The notes: generated from the sequence alone by a model not told the origin. A DNA stretch of 64,000 bases from Maribellus luteus (GCF_003576475.1 NZ_QWGR01000003.1:1-64000), one strand, 5' to 3'; counted from the stretch's first letter, positions 17,686 through 28,158 are shown. A program made the numbers and translations.

Positions 17686-18785
17686 TTTAACAACTTTTCT
17701 ACTTCATCAACTATTGTTTTCGTGGCTTCCGGCCTGGCCAGTTCCTTAATTTTCTCGGACAGCCGGGAGCATTTTTCTTCGTCGTTTACCACTTCAAAAG
17801 CAAGCGGAAACAAACGGATATCTATTTCATCGTCGCGCAACATTAAGGCGGCTTCCTTTTCAACCAAAGCCAGGGCATTTTTAGTCTGATGGTCTTCGGC
17901 CACATTGGGCGATGGCACCAGCACCGCTGCTTTTCCCACCAAACAAAGCTCTGAGATGGTACCGGCACCGGCTCTCGAAATCACCAAGTCAGCCACTGCA
18001 TAAGCCAAATCCATCCGCGAAATAAACTTATGCACCTGTAAATTTTCAGGCTTCGAAGTTCTTAATTCTTCTTCAATTCTATCGTAATAAATCGCTCCGG
18101 TTTGCCAAATTATTTTACAATCTGAGTCGGCGATCGACTTTATATTTTTGAGTACTGCATTATTGACCGAACGAGCCCCAAGACTGCCGCCAACAATGAG
18201 TATTACTTTATCGGTCTCATTCAGCCCGAAATATTGCAGGGCCTCTTGTTTGTTTATTTTTTGAATGAGGTTCTCACGCACCGGGTTTCCGGTAAACACG
18301 ATCTTCTCTTTCGGGAAAAAGCGCTCCATTTTATCGTAGGCCACGCAAATACTTTTCACTTTTTTACTGAGCAGCTTGTTGGTGATCCCTGCGTAAGAAT
18401 TCTGTTCCTGGATCAGCGTTGGAATCCTAAATTTCGCAGCCGCCCTCAAAAGCGGACCACTGGCATAACCGCCCACGCCAATTGCTACTTCAGGCTTAAA
18501 ATCCTTTACGATGTTGCGGGCCATCGAAGCACTTTGCATCAGCTTTCGGAAGAAAGTGATCATTTTTAAGCTGGGCTTCCGCGGAAATCCCATTACCGGC
18601 AAACCAATAATTTTGTATCCGGCCGCCGGAACTTTCTCCATCTCCATCCGCCCCAAAGCGCCTACAAACAAAATTTCGGCCTCCGGATTCCGGCGCCGTA
18701 TTTCATTGGCAATGGCCAGCGCCGGGAAAATATGTCCCCCGGTTCCTCCTCCGCTTAATATGACTTTGTTTATCTTTTGTTTCAT
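17682..18785 (-). CDS. murG: UDP-GlcNAc:undecaprenyl-PP-MurNAc-pentapeptide GlcNAc transferase MurG
   Basis: This 367-residue GT28 glycosyltransferase makes lipid II from lipid I on the inner face of the membrane. It shows the glycine-rich SGGGTGGHIFPALA near residue 11, the second domain VGGSLGARSVN, and the donor-site RAGAGTISEL motif near 265. It is joined to ftsW and murC by four-base overlaps, so the genes are translated as a coupled set. Confidence 0.97.
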   Translation of the reverse strand: MKQKINKVILSGGGTGGHIFPALAIANEIRRRNPEAEILFVGALGRMEMEKVPAAGYKIIGLPVMGFPRKPSLKMITFFRKLMQSASMARNIVKDFKPEVAIGVGGYASGPLLRAAAKFRIPTLIQEQNSYAGITNKLLSKKVKSICVAYDKMERFFPKEKIVFTGNPVRENLIQKINKQEALQYFGLNETDKVILIVGGSLGARSVNNAVLKNIKSIADSDCKIIWQTGAIYYDRIEEELRTSKPENLQVHKFISRMDLAYAVADLVISRAGAGTISELCLVGKAAVLVPSPNVAEDHQTKNALALVEKEAALMLRDDEIDIRLFPLAFEVVNDEEKCSRLSEKIKELARPEATKTIVDEVEKLLK

Positions 18786-19993
18786 TCGCTTTTTTCAATT
18801 TCATAATCTTCGTCCGGCGCTTTAATCATCACCGGCTGATCCACCGCTTCGTGGTCCACTTGGTTTTGGTAACTTACGCTTAAAATACACCCAAACGAAA
18901 TGGCTGTAAACAACAGGGCGGTTCCACCGTAACTCACCCACGGCAGGGGCTGCCCCGTAACCGGCAGGGTACCGCTTGACACCCCAATATTTATCATGGC
19001 CTGGTAAACCAGTATCATCGTAAGCCCCACCACCAAAAATGCCGGGAACGTACGGTTAGCCCGTCGGACAATGGTCACTCCCCTGAAAAAGAAGATCAGG
19101 TACAGGAAGATCACTCCAATGCCGATGAAAAGGCCATATTCTTCTACAATAATGGCAAAAATAAAGTCGTTGTAGGCCGCTGCCATAAAGTTACTTACAT
19201 CCGACTGTCCGGGACCTTTCCCAAAGAATCCGCCGGAATAGATGGCCAGCTTGGCATAATCGGCCTGGGTAATTCCGTGGCTTGAATTCGGGTCGCCGTG
19301 AATAAAGCGGTCGATACGGCCTTTAATGGTAGCAATACGAGCGGGCGGTTCGTCCATAATACTGGCTCCAAAATACATAAGCGCCACAAAACCAATTCCG
19401 GCCACTACCACCAGAAACATATATTTTAACGGAATACGACCAATGAACATCATGGTCATGATTGCTGCAAAAAGCAGTGCCGATGTAGAGAAATCGGATA
19501 AAGAGATCAGGAAACACACAATCCCTGCAGGAATAATAATTCCCCGGAATGCCAGAAAAAGATCCCGTTTTGTTTTTTGCTTTTTACCCAGCACTTTCGC
19601 AGCATACATGATGAGTGAAATTTTGGCCACTTCAGCCGGCTGAAACGACAAGGGCCCCAAAGGAAGCGTTCGTCCACTTCCGGGAATAATGTGCGTGAAT
19701 TTTAGCCCAACCGCCAGCACCAGCAAGGCAATGCTAAAATACAGCATCAGGTTGGCTGCCATCGAATAAATCTTCACCGGCAACACATTCACCATCAACA
19801 ACATCACACCAAAGCCGGCAACTAAAAACCCCATGTGCCGAACCAGGTAAATCCAGGTTTTTCCGGAAGCCACACGGTATGCCAATGCCCCTGTCGCACT
19901 GTAAACAATCAGCAGCGAAAGAAGCGACAATAAGATCAGCACAGCCCAGATAACACGGTCGCCTTTGAATATTTTCCAGAAGGAAACGTTCAT
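18782..19993 (-). CDS. ftsW: Septal SEDS-family peptidoglycan polymerase FtsW
   Basis: This 403-residue protein is a polytopic SEDS family member with about ten membrane segments, which polymerises lipid II with its partner FtsI. Motifs include the TLPLGPLSFQPAEVAK block, the HGITQADYAKLAI loop and TGQPLPWVSYGGTALL near the C-terminus. It overlaps murD by one base (TAATG) and murG by four. The C-terminal tail is charged and cytoplasmic. Confidence 0.96.
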   Translation of the reverse strand: MNVSFWKIFKGDRVIWAVLILLSLLSLLIVYSATGALAYRVASGKTWIYLVRHMGFLVAGFGVMLLMVNVLPVKIYSMAANLMLYFSIALLVLAVGLKFTHIIPGSGRTLPLGPLSFQPAEVAKISLIMYAAKVLGKKQKTKRDLFLAFRGIIIPAGIVCFLISLSDFSTSALLFAAIMTMMFIGRIPLKYMFLVVVAGIGFVALMYFGASIMDEPPARIATIKGRIDRFIHGDPNSSHGITQADYAKLAIYSGGFFGKGPGQSDVSNFMAAAYNDFIFAIIVEEYGLFIGIGVIFLYLIFFFRGVTIVRRANRTFPAFLVVGLTMILVYQAMINIGVSSGTLPVTGQPLPWVSYGGTALLFTAISFGCILSVSYQNQVDHEAVDQPVMIKAPDEDYEIEKSE

Positions 19994-21330
19994 TATAAAT
20001 TTCTTACCTGTTTTTTAAACTGATTACCACGGTCTTCGTAATTCTCAAACAAATCAAAACTTGCACATGCAGGCGAAAGCAAAACAGTGTCGCCGTTGCG
20101 GGCCAGGTAATAAGCAGCGCGCACGGCTTCTTCCATGCTGCCGGCTTCCACGATGTCGGCCACACAATCACCAAAAGCTTCTTTGATTTTTGCGTTGTTT
20201 TTCCCCAGGCAAACAATGGCTTTTACCTTGTCGGTTACCAATCCCTTCAGAATTGAATAATCGTTGCCTTTGTCAACACCACCGGCAATCCAAACCACCG
20301 GCTTGTGCATGCTTTCCAGCGCATACCACGACGAGTTGACGTTGGTAGCCTTTGAATCGTTCACGAACTCGATGCCGTGAACTTTCAGGAAATGCTCCAG
20401 ACGGTGTTCTACGCCTTTAAAGTCGGACAGGCTTTCTCTTAACTGTTCGTTGCGAATTTGAAACACCATGCTGGCAATGCCCGCAGCCATGCTGTTGTAA
20501 ATGTTGTGTTTCCCTTGTAATGATAAATCCAGAATAGACATACTGAATTGGTTTTGTTTTAAGTTGATAATAATCCGATTCTCTTGTACTCCTGCTCCCG
20601 GCACGCTGGCCGCTCCCAACCCAAAAGGAACCTGAACAGAAGCTATTTCTCTTTTTTCTATTTCTTGTTTCACCACCTCATCGTCGTCGCAATAGATGAA
20701 GTAGTCGTCGCTTGTTTGGTTTTGAAGGATTCTGAATTTCGAATCCACGTAGTTCTGCATCTGATAGCCGTAACGATCGAGGTGGTCGGGCGTAATGTTC
20801 AGCAAAACCGCTACGTCGGCACGGAAGTCGTACATACCGTCGAGCTGAAAACTGCTGAGTTCGATCACATACACATCGTGTTTTTCTTCGGCCACCTGCC
20901 AGGCAAAACTTTTTCCCACATTTCCGGCAAGGCCCACATTCAATCCGGCTTTTTGCAGAATATGGTAAGTAAGCAGCGTTGTGGTCGTTTTCCCGTTGCT
21001 GCCCGTAATACAAATAGTTTTTGCATCGGTGTACCTGCCTGCAAATTCGATTTCCGAAATAACCGGAATTCCTTTCTCCCTGAGTTTTACAATCAGCGGT
21101 GCTGTTTCCGGTATCCCCGGACTTTTCACCACCAACTCAGCATTTAGAATTTTATCTTCGGTATGCTGACCCGCTTCAAATTCAATCTCATAATCAGAAA
21201 GAACTTTCTGATATTTCTCCCTGATCTTCCCGAGGTCGGAAACAAAAACGGCAAATCCCTTCTTTTGCGCGAGGATGGCTGCTCCAACCCCGCTTTCGCC
21301 TGCACCTAATATGGCTACCAGATTTTCCAC
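19993..21330 (-). CDS. murD: UDP-N-acetylmuramoylalanine-D-glutamate ligase MurD
   Basis: This 445-residue cytoplasmic ligase adds D-glutamate to UDP-MurNAc-L-Ala. It carries the N-terminal UDP-binding LGAGESGVGAAI, the ATP loop ITGSNGKTTTT at 108-118 and the MurD-typical VNDSKATNVNSSWYAL region. The start is a GTG at 21330, since the next methionine is far downstream and the GTG places LVAILGAGESG at the expected position. It begins one base after mraY ends. Confidence 0.96.
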   Translation of the reverse strand: MENLVAILGAGESGVGAAILAQKKGFAVFVSDLGKIREKYQKVLSDYEIEFEAGQHTEDKILNAELVVKSPGIPETAPLIVKLREKGIPVISEIEFAGRYTDAKTICITGSNGKTTTTLLTYHILQKAGLNVGLAGNVGKSFAWQVAEEKHDVYVIELSSFQLDGMYDFRADVAVLLNITPDHLDRYGYQMQNYVDSKFRILQNQTSDDYFIYCDDDEVVKQEIEKREIASVQVPFGLGAASVPGAGVQENRIIINLKQNQFSMSILDLSLQGKHNIYNSMAAGIASMVFQIRNEQLRESLSDFKGVEHRLEHFLKVHGIEFVNDSKATNVNSSWYALESMHKPVVWIAGGVDKGNDYSILKGLVTDKVKAIVCLGKNNAKIKEAFGDCVADIVEAGSMEEAVRAAYYLARNGDTVLLSPACASFDLFENYEDRGNQFKKQVRNL

Positions 21331-21331
21331 C

Positions 21332-22582
21332 TTACCTCATTTTTAATGTTGCCACTGTTACTACTGCCAGGATAATTCCAACGATCCAGAAACGTGTTAC
21401 GATCTTGGGTTCGGGAAATCCTTTTTTCTGAAAATGATGATGAATCGGGCTCATCAGAAATACACGCCGTCCTTCGCCATACTTGCGTTTGGTGTATTTA
21501 AACCAGGTCACCTGAATGATCACCGAAAGGTTTTCGACCAGGAAAATGCCGCAAAGCAGCGGTATCAGAATTTCTTTACGTATGATGATGGCAAAAACCG
21601 CCAGAATTCCGCCCAGTGCCAGACTGCCGGTGTCGCCCATAAATACCTGCGCCGGGTACGAGTTGTACCACAAAAACCCAACGGTTGCCCCGATAAAAGC
21701 AGCGATAAAAATGGTAAGCTCCCCAATGTTCGGGATGTACATGATGTTGAGGTAATCAGCATAAATGATGTTACCACTTACATACGCCAGAATACCCAGC
21801 GTAGCCCCGCTAATCGCCGAAGTTCCGGTGGCCAGCCCGTCGATGCCGTCGGTGAGGTTGGCCGCGTTTGAAACAGCTGTGATTATCAGAATGATGGCAA
21901 TGGCATAAATCACCCATTTCAGCCAGCGGGCTGCATCTCCGGCAAAAGCCACCAGCCACGCATAATCAAACTCGTTCTTTTTAATAAACGGAATGGTTGT
22001 TTTGGTCGACTTCACCTCTTCGGTTACAAAAACTTCCTGAACCGCCCCTGTTACCGGGTCATTGGTTTGCATGGTCAGGTATTTTCCGTTCTCGTCGCGA
22101 ACATGCTCCCGCACTTTTACATCGTCGCTGATAAAAAGAGTCGCCACTACAAAAAGCCCGAGGCTCACTTGTCCCAGAATTTTGAAACGTCCGGCCAAGC
22201 CTTGTTTGTTCTTTTTGAAAACCTTGATGTAGTCGTCGATAAAACCGATCAGTCCCAAAAACGCTGTAGTGATCAGCATCAAAAGAATGTACACGTTATC
22301 GAGGCGGGCAAACAACAAAGTAGGGATGATGATTGCCATCAGTATAATAATACCGCCCATGGTAGGTGTGCCCTGTTTTTGCATCTGACCTTCGAGTCCC
22401 AAATCACGCACCTCGTCGCCAATTTGCTTGCGTTGCAAAATGCGGATCATTTTTTTACCAAACACCGTGGTAATAAACAACGACAGGATAATGGCTGCCG
22501 CCGACCGGAAAGTAATGCCGGGGATCATCCCTGCTCCCGGAATATCATAATTTTTTAGTATTTCATATAACCAGTACAACAT
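21332..22582 (-). CDS. mraY: Phospho-MurNAc-pentapeptide transferase MraY
   Basis: This 416-residue integral membrane enzyme transfers phospho-MurNAc-pentapeptide to undecaprenyl phosphate, making lipid I. It shows [10 protein letters not shown], the [10 protein letters not shown] catalytic aspartates, [12 protein letters not shown] and [11 protein letters not shown], and the HHHFQKKG motif near the end. It is longer than the usual 320-360 residues because of an insertion of about 60 residues (roughly 155-220, with [12 protein letters not shown] and [11 protein letters not shown]) that is common in Bacteroidota MraY. Confidence 0.97.
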   Translation of the reverse strand: MLYWLYEILKNYDIPGAGMIPGITFRSAAAIILSLFITTVFGKKMIRILQRKQIGDEVRDLGLEGQMQKQGTPTMGGIIILMAIIIPTLLFARLDNVYILLMLITTAFLGLIGFIDDYIKVFKKNKQGLAGRFKILGQVSLGLFVVATLFISDDVKVREHVRDENGKYLTMQTNDPVTGAVQEVFVTEEVKSTKTTIPFIKKNEFDYAWLVAFAGDAARWLKWVIYAIAIILIITAVSNAANLTDGIDGLATGTSAISGATLGILAYVSGNIIYADYLNIMYIPNIGELTIFIAAFIGATVGFLWYNSYPAQVFMGDTGSLALGGILAVFAIIIRKEILIPLLCGIFLVENLSVIIQVTWFKYTKRKYGEGRRVFLMSPIHHHFQKKGFPEPKIVTRFWIVGIILAVVTVATLKMR

Positions 22583-22592
22583 ATCTCTGTAT

Positions 22593-24050
22593 TTAATCGT
22601 CCAATCCGAAACATTTCCTTACTTCTTCCCTGTCATCAAAATGATGCTTCACCCCGTTTATTTCCTGGTAATTTTCGTGTCCTTTTCCGGCAATCAGGAT
22701 AATATCTCCCGGCTGCGCCATCAGTACGGCTGTTTTAATGGCATCTCTGCGGCTTTCGATCGAAACCACTTTGTTTTTGTACTGCGTATCAACGCCGGCT
22801 TCCATGTCTTTAATGATTGCTGCCGGGTCTTCTGTTCGCGGGTTATCCGACGTCAGAATCACCTTATCGCTGGCCAGCAAGGCTTCGTGCGCCATTTCGG
22901 GGCGTTTGGTTTTGTCGCGGTCGCCACCGGCACCAACTACCGTAATTACCTGCTCGTTTCTTGTTCTTATTTCTGAAATGGCCCCGAGTACATTTTTCAG
23001 CGCGTCGGGCGTGTGTGCATAATCCACAATCGCGTATTTACCATCGAGGCTGCGAATGGTTTCGAAACGCCCCTGTACCGACTGCAGGTTGCTGATGTGC
23101 GCCAACACTTCATCGCGGTTCTGCCCCAGCTGAATAGCCGTTGCATAAACTGCCAGCAAATTGGAAGCGTTGAACAAGCCCACAAAGCGGGTCCATATTT
23201 CCTGACCATCAAGATTTAACAGCATCCCGTCGAAATGACTTTCGAGTACTTTGCAGCGGTAATCGGCCATCGAACGGTTGGAGTAGGTCAGCTTTTGTGC
23301 CTTCGTATTTTGCAACATCACCAAACCATTTTTGTCATCGACATTGGTGAGTGCAAATGCCGAAGCAGGCAGCCCGTCAAAAAAGGCTTTTTTCGCCTTG
23401 ATGTATTCTGCAAACGTTTTGTGGTAGTCGAGGTGATCGTGCGTGATATTGGTAAAAATTCCGCCGGCAAATTCAATCCCGGAAATCCGTTCCTGGTGAA
23501 TCGCATGCGAACTCACTTCCATAAAACAATATTCGCAACCTTCAGCGGCCATTTCGGCCATCAGCTGCTGTATTTTTAACGCATCGGGTGTGGTATGTGA
23601 AGCCACTTCCTCGGTTTCGTTGATTTTATAAGTAATGGTAGAAATCAGCCCAACGTTGTAGCCCTGCATGCGGAACAGACGATGCAATAAAGTAGCAATG
23701 CTGGTTTTCCCGTTGGTGCCAGTTACACCCACCACCTTCATTTTTGCCGATGGGTAATTATAAAATGCCGAGGCCAGCTGGCCCAGCACCGCATTTGCGT
23801 CAGCCACTTTAACAAAGCTCACATGTTGAGGCAGCTCACCCGGCAGTTCTTCACATACCACCACCGAGGCACCGCCAGCTATGGCCTTGCCAATAAATTG
23901 GTGTCCGTCCACATGAACTCCGCGCTGCGCCACAAATACAAATCCGTCCTGCACTTTTCTTGAATCGAAAGCAATCCCCTTCACCTCACCGGCGGAATTG
24001 CCAACGAGCTCCTTAACTTCTATTTTTTCGATCAGTTGATGTAACTTCAT
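22593..24050 (-). CDS. murE: UDP-MurNAc-tripeptide ligase MurE, meso-diaminopimelate type
   Basis: This 485-residue Mur ligase adds the third stem residue. It has the ATP loop [10 protein letters not shown] near 108-117, the HDHLDYHKT region and [14 protein letters not shown]. The substrate-specificity motif D402-N-P-R405 (SDNPRTEDP) is the one known for meso-diaminopimelate-adding MurE rather than the lysine type, so the wall should be A1-gamma type. It lies 10 bp after mraY in gene order and 1 bp after ftsI. Confidence 0.97.
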   Translation of the reverse strand: MKLHQLIEKIEVKELVGNSAGEVKGIAFDSRKVQDGFVFVAQRGVHVDGHQFIGKAIAGGASVVVCEELPGELPQHVSFVKVADANAVLGQLASAFYNYPSAKMKVVGVTGTNGKTSIATLLHRLFRMQGYNVGLISTITYKINETEEVASHTTPDALKIQQLMAEMAAEGCEYCFMEVSSHAIHQERISGIEFAGGIFTNITHDHLDYHKTFAEYIKAKKAFFDGLPASAFALTNVDDKNGLVMLQNTKAQKLTYSNRSMADYRCKVLESHFDGMLLNLDGQEIWTRFVGLFNASNLLAVYATAIQLGQNRDEVLAHISNLQSVQGRFETIRSLDGKYAIVDYAHTPDALKNVLGAISEIRTRNEQVITVVGAGGDRDKTKRPEMAHEALLASDKVILTSDNPRTEDPAAIIKDMEAGVDTQYKNKVVSIESRRDAIKTAVLMAQPGDIILIAGKGHENYQEINGVKHHFDDREEVRKCFGLDD

Positions 24051-24051
24051 A

Positions 24052-26154
24052 TTATCCCAGTGCTATGTAAATCGTCTGTCCCGGACTGCATTTTGCCCCG
24101 GCCCTTAACGATTGTGTTTTTACTTTTCCGACTCCGTTTATCTTTACTTTCAAACCTGCATTTTCAAGCAAAAAAATGGCATCGCTGGCCCCCATTCCGC
24201 GAACGTCCGGAACCAGTCCCTGCTGAAACTCAGCACCGGTAACCAGCAATTGATTGTCATTCTCCTCCACATTTGCCAGCAGAGATTCAGGTTCTCCCTT
24301 CACATTCTCCAGCTCCAGCTCATCGGCCACTTCCAAAATATCTTCGGTATTTCCTTTGGCGATTTTCAGGTTACGAACCCGATCCTCCTCCTGCTCGTCT
24401 TCCAGGCTGGCCAAAATCTGACTTGCATATACTTTTTCTGAAATCTCTTTAAATACAGGACCGGCCACCGACCCGCCATAGTACGTTCCGCGCGGATTAT
24501 TAAAGGTGACAATCAGTGAATACTGCGGATTATCTGCCGGAAAATAACCTGTAAACGACGCCAGGTACATTCCTTTGCTATAACCTGAACTGCTGGTTGC
24601 CACGCGGGCCGTTCCCGTTTTCCCGGCTACTTTAAAATATTTTCCCTGAATCGTGGTTCCGGTTCCACGTTCACAAACACCTTCCAACATGTCCTGCGCC
24701 TTCCCAATGGTTTCACGCGAAGCAATCATGGGGTTCAGCACCTCGGGATCAAAGCGTTTTACCAGGATTCCGTTGTCACGAATTTCTTTTACCATTCGTG
24801 GTTTTACCATTTTACCCCCATTGGCCACTGCATTGTAAAAAGTCAGGATTTGAAGCGGCGTCATTTTGGTTTCGTAACCGTACGACATACCCGCCAGCGT
24901 GGTTCCCCACCAGTCGGCGTCACCCGGGTATTTAAAATACGGACGGCCTTCTCCCTCTATTTCAATCCCCAGGGCTTTGTTTACCCCGAAACTATAGACC
25001 CTGTCTACGTATTTTTTTGGATTCTTTGCGTAATGGTCGGTAATAATTTTTGCGGTGCCAATGTTGGAAGATTTCTCAAACACCTGTTTCACCGTTAGTT
25101 TTCCATAACCGTGTGTATCCCTGATCACGCGGCCATTGTTTGCCCACGAACCATTTCCGGTATCCACCACATCGCTGGTATCCACCACTCCGTCTTCCAG
25201 GGCCGCCATCAGCGACACAAGTTTAAAGGAGGAACCCGGCTCAAAACAGCCCCGGTGCCCCAATGCGTAATTATCTTTTTCGTAATAACCGCTTTCGCCT
25301 TTTCCCAAGTTAGCGATCGCCTTTAGTTCACCGGTTTTCACCTCCATCAGAATAGCCGTAGCCCAGTCGGCATTCGATTGCAACAACTGGTTGTAAAGGG
25401 CACTCTCAACAATGTCCTGAAGTTTTACATTCAGCGTTGTGACCACATCCATTCCGTCCTGTGGTTCAATTTCGGTGCGAATCACCCAGCGCCCCGAAAG
25501 GTTCTGACGGTAACTTACCCCATCTTGTCCTTTCAGATAGGATTCATATGCTCGCTCCAAACCGGTATAACCGATCGGCCCGTTAATTTCTTCGTATTCT
25601 CCTTTATTTAAACTCCCGATGGTACGCAATGCCAAAGACCCCAGCGGATTCACACGTTTGTTTTCCTGCTCCACAATCATACCGCCACCGTAACGTCCGC
25701 GACGCAGGATCGGGAATTTCTTTAATTGCTGCAGTTCGAGGTAATCAATTTTCCGCGACGTGATCAGAAAACCACGGTTACCCGCTTTGTAGGCTCCTTT
25801 TAATTTGCGCAGGTATTCGTTTTGAGAAGCATCCTTAAAAAAACGGGACAGGTGCCAGGCCAGTGAGTCACACTCGTTATTAAACACCTTTTTCACGCCA
25901 TCGGCTGCCAAATCGATGCGCACAAAATAACCGGGCACCGAAGTTGCCAGCACACTGCCGTCTTCCGCACAAATATTTCCGCGTGTAGGCTCCACTACAA
26001 CGGTGTTTTTGCTGAGGTTTTCCTCGATCTGCTGCCAGCGGTCGTTTTTAATGCGTTGCACCGAAAACAACTTGCCAATCACGATCAAGGTAAACAGCAG
26101 GAGTACAAAATACACCAGCGCAAAACGTGTTAATATGGTTTTACGAATCCCCAT
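24052..26154 (-). CDS. ftsI: Septal penicillin-binding protein FtsI (class B) with PASTA domain
   Basis: At 700 residues this has an N-terminal membrane anchor (FALVYFVLLLFTLIVIG), a PBP dimerisation domain from about 55, and a transpeptidase domain with S308-S-F-K311 (SxxK), S362-S-N364 (SxN) and K512-T-G514. A single PASTA domain (VPDVRGMGASDAIFLLENAG) occupies the last 55 residues. It cross-links septal peptidoglycan with FtsW. It lies 3 bp after ftsL. Confidence 0.96.
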   Translation of the reverse strand: MGIRKTILTRFALVYFVLLLFTLIVIGKLFSVQRIKNDRWQQIEENLSKNTVVVEPTRGNICAEDGSVLATSVPGYFVRIDLAADGVKKVFNNECDSLAWHLSRFFKDASQNEYLRKLKGAYKAGNRGFLITSRKIDYLELQQLKKFPILRRGRYGGGMIVEQENKRVNPLGSLALRTIGSLNKGEYEEINGPIGYTGLERAYESYLKGQDGVSYRQNLSGRWVIRTEIEPQDGMDVVTTLNVKLQDIVESALYNQLLQSNADWATAILMEVKTGELKAIANLGKGESGYYEKDNYALGHRGCFEPGSSFKLVSLMAALEDGVVDTSDVVDTGNGSWANNGRVIRDTHGYGKLTVKQVFEKSSNIGTAKIITDHYAKNPKKYVDRVYSFGVNKALGIEIEGEGRPYFKYPGDADWWGTTLAGMSYGYETKMTPLQILTFYNAVANGGKMVKPRMVKEIRDNGILVKRFDPEVLNPMIASRETIGKAQDMLEGVCERGTGTTIQGKYFKVAGKTGTARVATSSSGYSKGMYLASFTGYFPADNPQYSLIVTFNNPRGTYYGGSVAGPVFKEISEKVYASQILASLEDEQEEDRVRNLKIAKGNTEDILEVADELELENVKGEPESLLANVEENDNQLLVTGAEFQQGLVPDVRGMGASDAIFLLENAGLKVKINGVGKVKTQSLRAGAKCSPGQTIYIALG

Positions 26155-26157
26155 CTA

Positions 26158-26505
26158 TCAATTATCCTCTACTACCAGTTTTCTGGGCGGCTTTACCGGC
26201 TCTTTTAAACCAATGCCCGCCTCGTTTACTTTTTTTGCCACCTCCGAGGGGCGGCTTGCATCCATTAATCTTGCTGAAATGGTGGCATGCTCCGAGCGAA
26301 GCGCCTCCAGTTCCTTTTGCATGTCCCCGATTTGCCGGATTGTTTTTTCCGACCAGTTGCGATTCATAATCAGAGCCAGCCCAAACATGGCAAGCATCAC
26401 CACAAAAGGAAATTGCCGCGAAATCCGCTCATCGGTCAGGATCGTCCCTCCAATGAACGACTTCATCCCCGTCTTCTTCTTTTTTCCCGTGCTCTCTCCT
26501 GCCAT
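26158..26505 (-). CDS. ftsL: FtsL-like septal protein
   Basis: This 115-residue protein has a basic N-terminal cytoplasmic part, one membrane segment (FPFVVMLAMFGLALIM) and a short periplasmic coiled coil (IRQIGDMQKELEALRSEHATISARLM), the standard FtsL topology. It sits between rsmH and ftsI, the exact ftsL position in dcw clusters. Primary sequence of FtsL is poorly conserved, so topology and synteny carry the assignment. Confidence 0.85.
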   Translation of the reverse strand: MAGESTGKKKKTGMKSFIGGTILTDERISRQFPFVVMLAMFGLALIMNRNWSEKTIRQIGDMQKELEALRSEHATISARLMDASRPSEVAKKVNEAGIGLKEPVKPPRKLVVEDN

Positions 26506-26506
26506 C

Positions 26507-27409
26507 TTACACCCTTTCAGCTATTCTTAATTTTGCACTTCTCGAACGCGGATTCGCCGCCAGCTCTTCTTCGCCCGGAATAATTACCTTGCGATTCACC
26601 GCCACAAAAGGCGTTTGAACATTCCCGTAAAAATCCTTCTCCACTTTCCCTTCAAAATTTCCGGTCTTTATAAAATTCTTACACAGACGGTCTTCCAGAC
26701 TGTGGTAAGTAATGATCACCAAACGCCCACCCGGCTTGAGCAAATCCAGGCTGGCTTCCAGAAATTCCTTCAGCGCCTCCATCTCCTCGTTCACCTCGAT
26801 GCGCAATGCCTGAAAAACCTGGGCCAGGTACTTATTCTCAATTGCCCTCGGCGCACAAGCAGCCGCAATTTCCTTTAAGCGGGTAGTTGTATCGATGCGC
26901 TTTTGCACGCGTGCCTTTACAACCTCGGAAGCCAACCGTCGCGCATTTTTGATTTCACCGTAAAGTGAAAAAAGCTGCTGCAACTGCGCCTCCGAATATT
27001 CATTAATAATGGTAGCGGCATCGGTTTGCGCCTCGCGGTTCATGCGCATATCCAGCGCCCCGTCGAAGCGAAACGAGAAGCCTCTCTCCGGAACATCAAA
27101 ATCGTGTGACGAAACGCCCAGATCGGCAAACATCACATCTACTTCCTCCACGTCGTAATGCCGCAGAAAATTTTTAACATATTTGAAATTATGCCGGATA
27201 AAAAAAAGCCGGTCATCCTCTATGGCATTCCCGGCAGCATCTTCATCCTGATCGAAGGCAAACAGCCTCCCGTTATTTAACTGATCAAGAATGAGCCGGG
27301 AGTGACCGCCACCGCCAAAGGTGGCATCCACCACACAGCTACCCGGGCCGAGGTTCATCGCCTCGATACTTTCCCTTGCCAAAACCGGTATGTGATAAAC
27401 ATTTGTCAT
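26507..27409 (-). CDS. rsmH: 16S rRNA (cytosine-1402-N4)-methyltransferase RsmH
   Basis: With the ATG at 27409 (MTNVYHIPVLARES) the protein has 300 residues and matches the usual RsmH start. An in-frame ATG at 27433 lies inside mraZ and would add eight residues. Motifs: the SAM loop VVDATFGGGGHS, FADLGVSSHDFD, the FRFDGALDMRMN block and VITYHSLEDRLCKNF. It methylates C1402 of 16S rRNA in the decoding centre. It is the second gene of the cluster, 7 bp after mraZ. Confidence 0.95.
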   Translation of the reverse strand: MTNVYHIPVLARESIEAMNLGPGSCVVDATFGGGGHSRLILDQLNNGRLFAFDQDEDAAGNAIEDDRLFFIRHNFKYVKNFLRHYDVEEVDVMFADLGVSSHDFDVPERGFSFRFDGALDMRMNREAQTDAATIINEYSEAQLQQLFSLYGEIKNARRLASEVVKARVQKRIDTTTRLKEIAAACAPRAIENKYLAQVFQALRIEVNEEMEALKEFLEASLDLLKPGGRLVIITYHSLEDRLCKNFIKTGNFEGKVEKDFYGNVQTPFVAVNRKVIIPGEEELAANPRSRSAKLRIAERV

Positions 27410-27416
27410 CTTAACC

Positions 27417-27869
27417 TTACGTGTTTTGTCCATCAATCATTTTCAACATATCCAGGTAATCTTCATCCGAAACGCTCTCCTGAGCGCTAACCGCAGTACT
27501 CAAACGAATGGATGTTTGCATGCCAAGGAAAGATACTTTGTCTTTCAGCCCGGCATATTCGAGAAACTCATTCGGAATATTGATCCGACCATTTGCAGCA
27601 ACTCCCACATGCACAAAATTCTGAAAGTAAAGCTGGAGCAGCTTGTCGTGCATCGGGTTGGTCTCAGGACTAAGCTTTGCCCTGAATTTCTCAACACCTC
27701 TTTCCCAGGTGTCAACCGTGTGGATATCCAGGCATTTACTCCGGCGGTTTTTTTCCACCACAACAAACTCAAGCTGCATCTCACCCATCGCCTTTTTAAA
27801 GGCCGAGGGCAATACCACCCTGCCTTTATCGTCGATAGTTGCGTTGTATTGTCCAGCGAAAGTTGCCAT
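27417..27869 (-). CDS. mraZ: Transcriptional regulator MraZ
   Basis: This 150-residue protein carries two AbrB-like MraZ domains: an N-terminal half with FAGQYNATIDDKGRVVLPSAFK and a second with VGVAANGRINIPNEFLEYAGL. MraZ is known to bind repeated TGGGN-like boxes in its own promoter and to repress the dcw operon. Four TGGAAT-type boxes with 10-bp spacing lie just upstream (27911-27946), strong local evidence for autoregulation. It is the first gene of the cluster. Confidence 0.96.
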   Translation of the reverse strand: MATFAGQYNATIDDKGRVVLPSAFKKAMGEMQLEFVVVEKNRRSKCLDIHTVDTWERGVEKFRAKLSPETNPMHDKLLQLYFQNFVHVGVAANGRINIPNEFLEYAGLKDKVSFLGMQTSIRLSTAVSAQESVSDEDYLDMLKMIDGQNT

Positions 27870-27895
27870 AAACGAGGTTCCACTTTTATTAAGCG

Positions 27896-27946
27896 TAAAA
27901 ATACAATTTTATTCCAAATCATGCCATATTATTCCATTTCATTCCA
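27896..27946 (-). promoter_or_regulatory. mraZ promoter with four-copy MraZ box array
   Basis: On the minus strand TGGAAT, TGGAAT, TGGCAT and TGGAAT begin at 27946, 27936, 27926 and 27916, an exact 10-bp period of one helical turn. A -7-like TATTTTTA lies at 27903-27896, and the mraZ ATG is 27 bp further on. The boxes cover the expected -33 region, so a bound MraZ oligomer would block RNA polymerase. The array is seen directly; binding by MraZ is inferred from the known tandem-box mode of the family. Confidence 0.75.
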
Positions 27947-28158
27947 CAGCGATTTTAACCAACTTTGTTAATAACACCTTATTAAGCTGTTGATAACCCA
28001 TACTGGCCAGTTGAAATGTTTTCCATTCTCACTGATTCAATGAAACTTACAAAACACATCCAGAATAATAAACAGGCGTTAATAACTCTACAAAACCAAC
28101 TTAGCATCCTCTTAACCAACCAAATAAGATTACCTCCATCAATTGACGGCAGAATTAT

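Noticed and set aside
27911-27946. CRISPR-like short repeat array
   Set aside because: The repeats are only six bases with four-base spacers and lie in the mraZ promoter, so an operator array is the better explanation.
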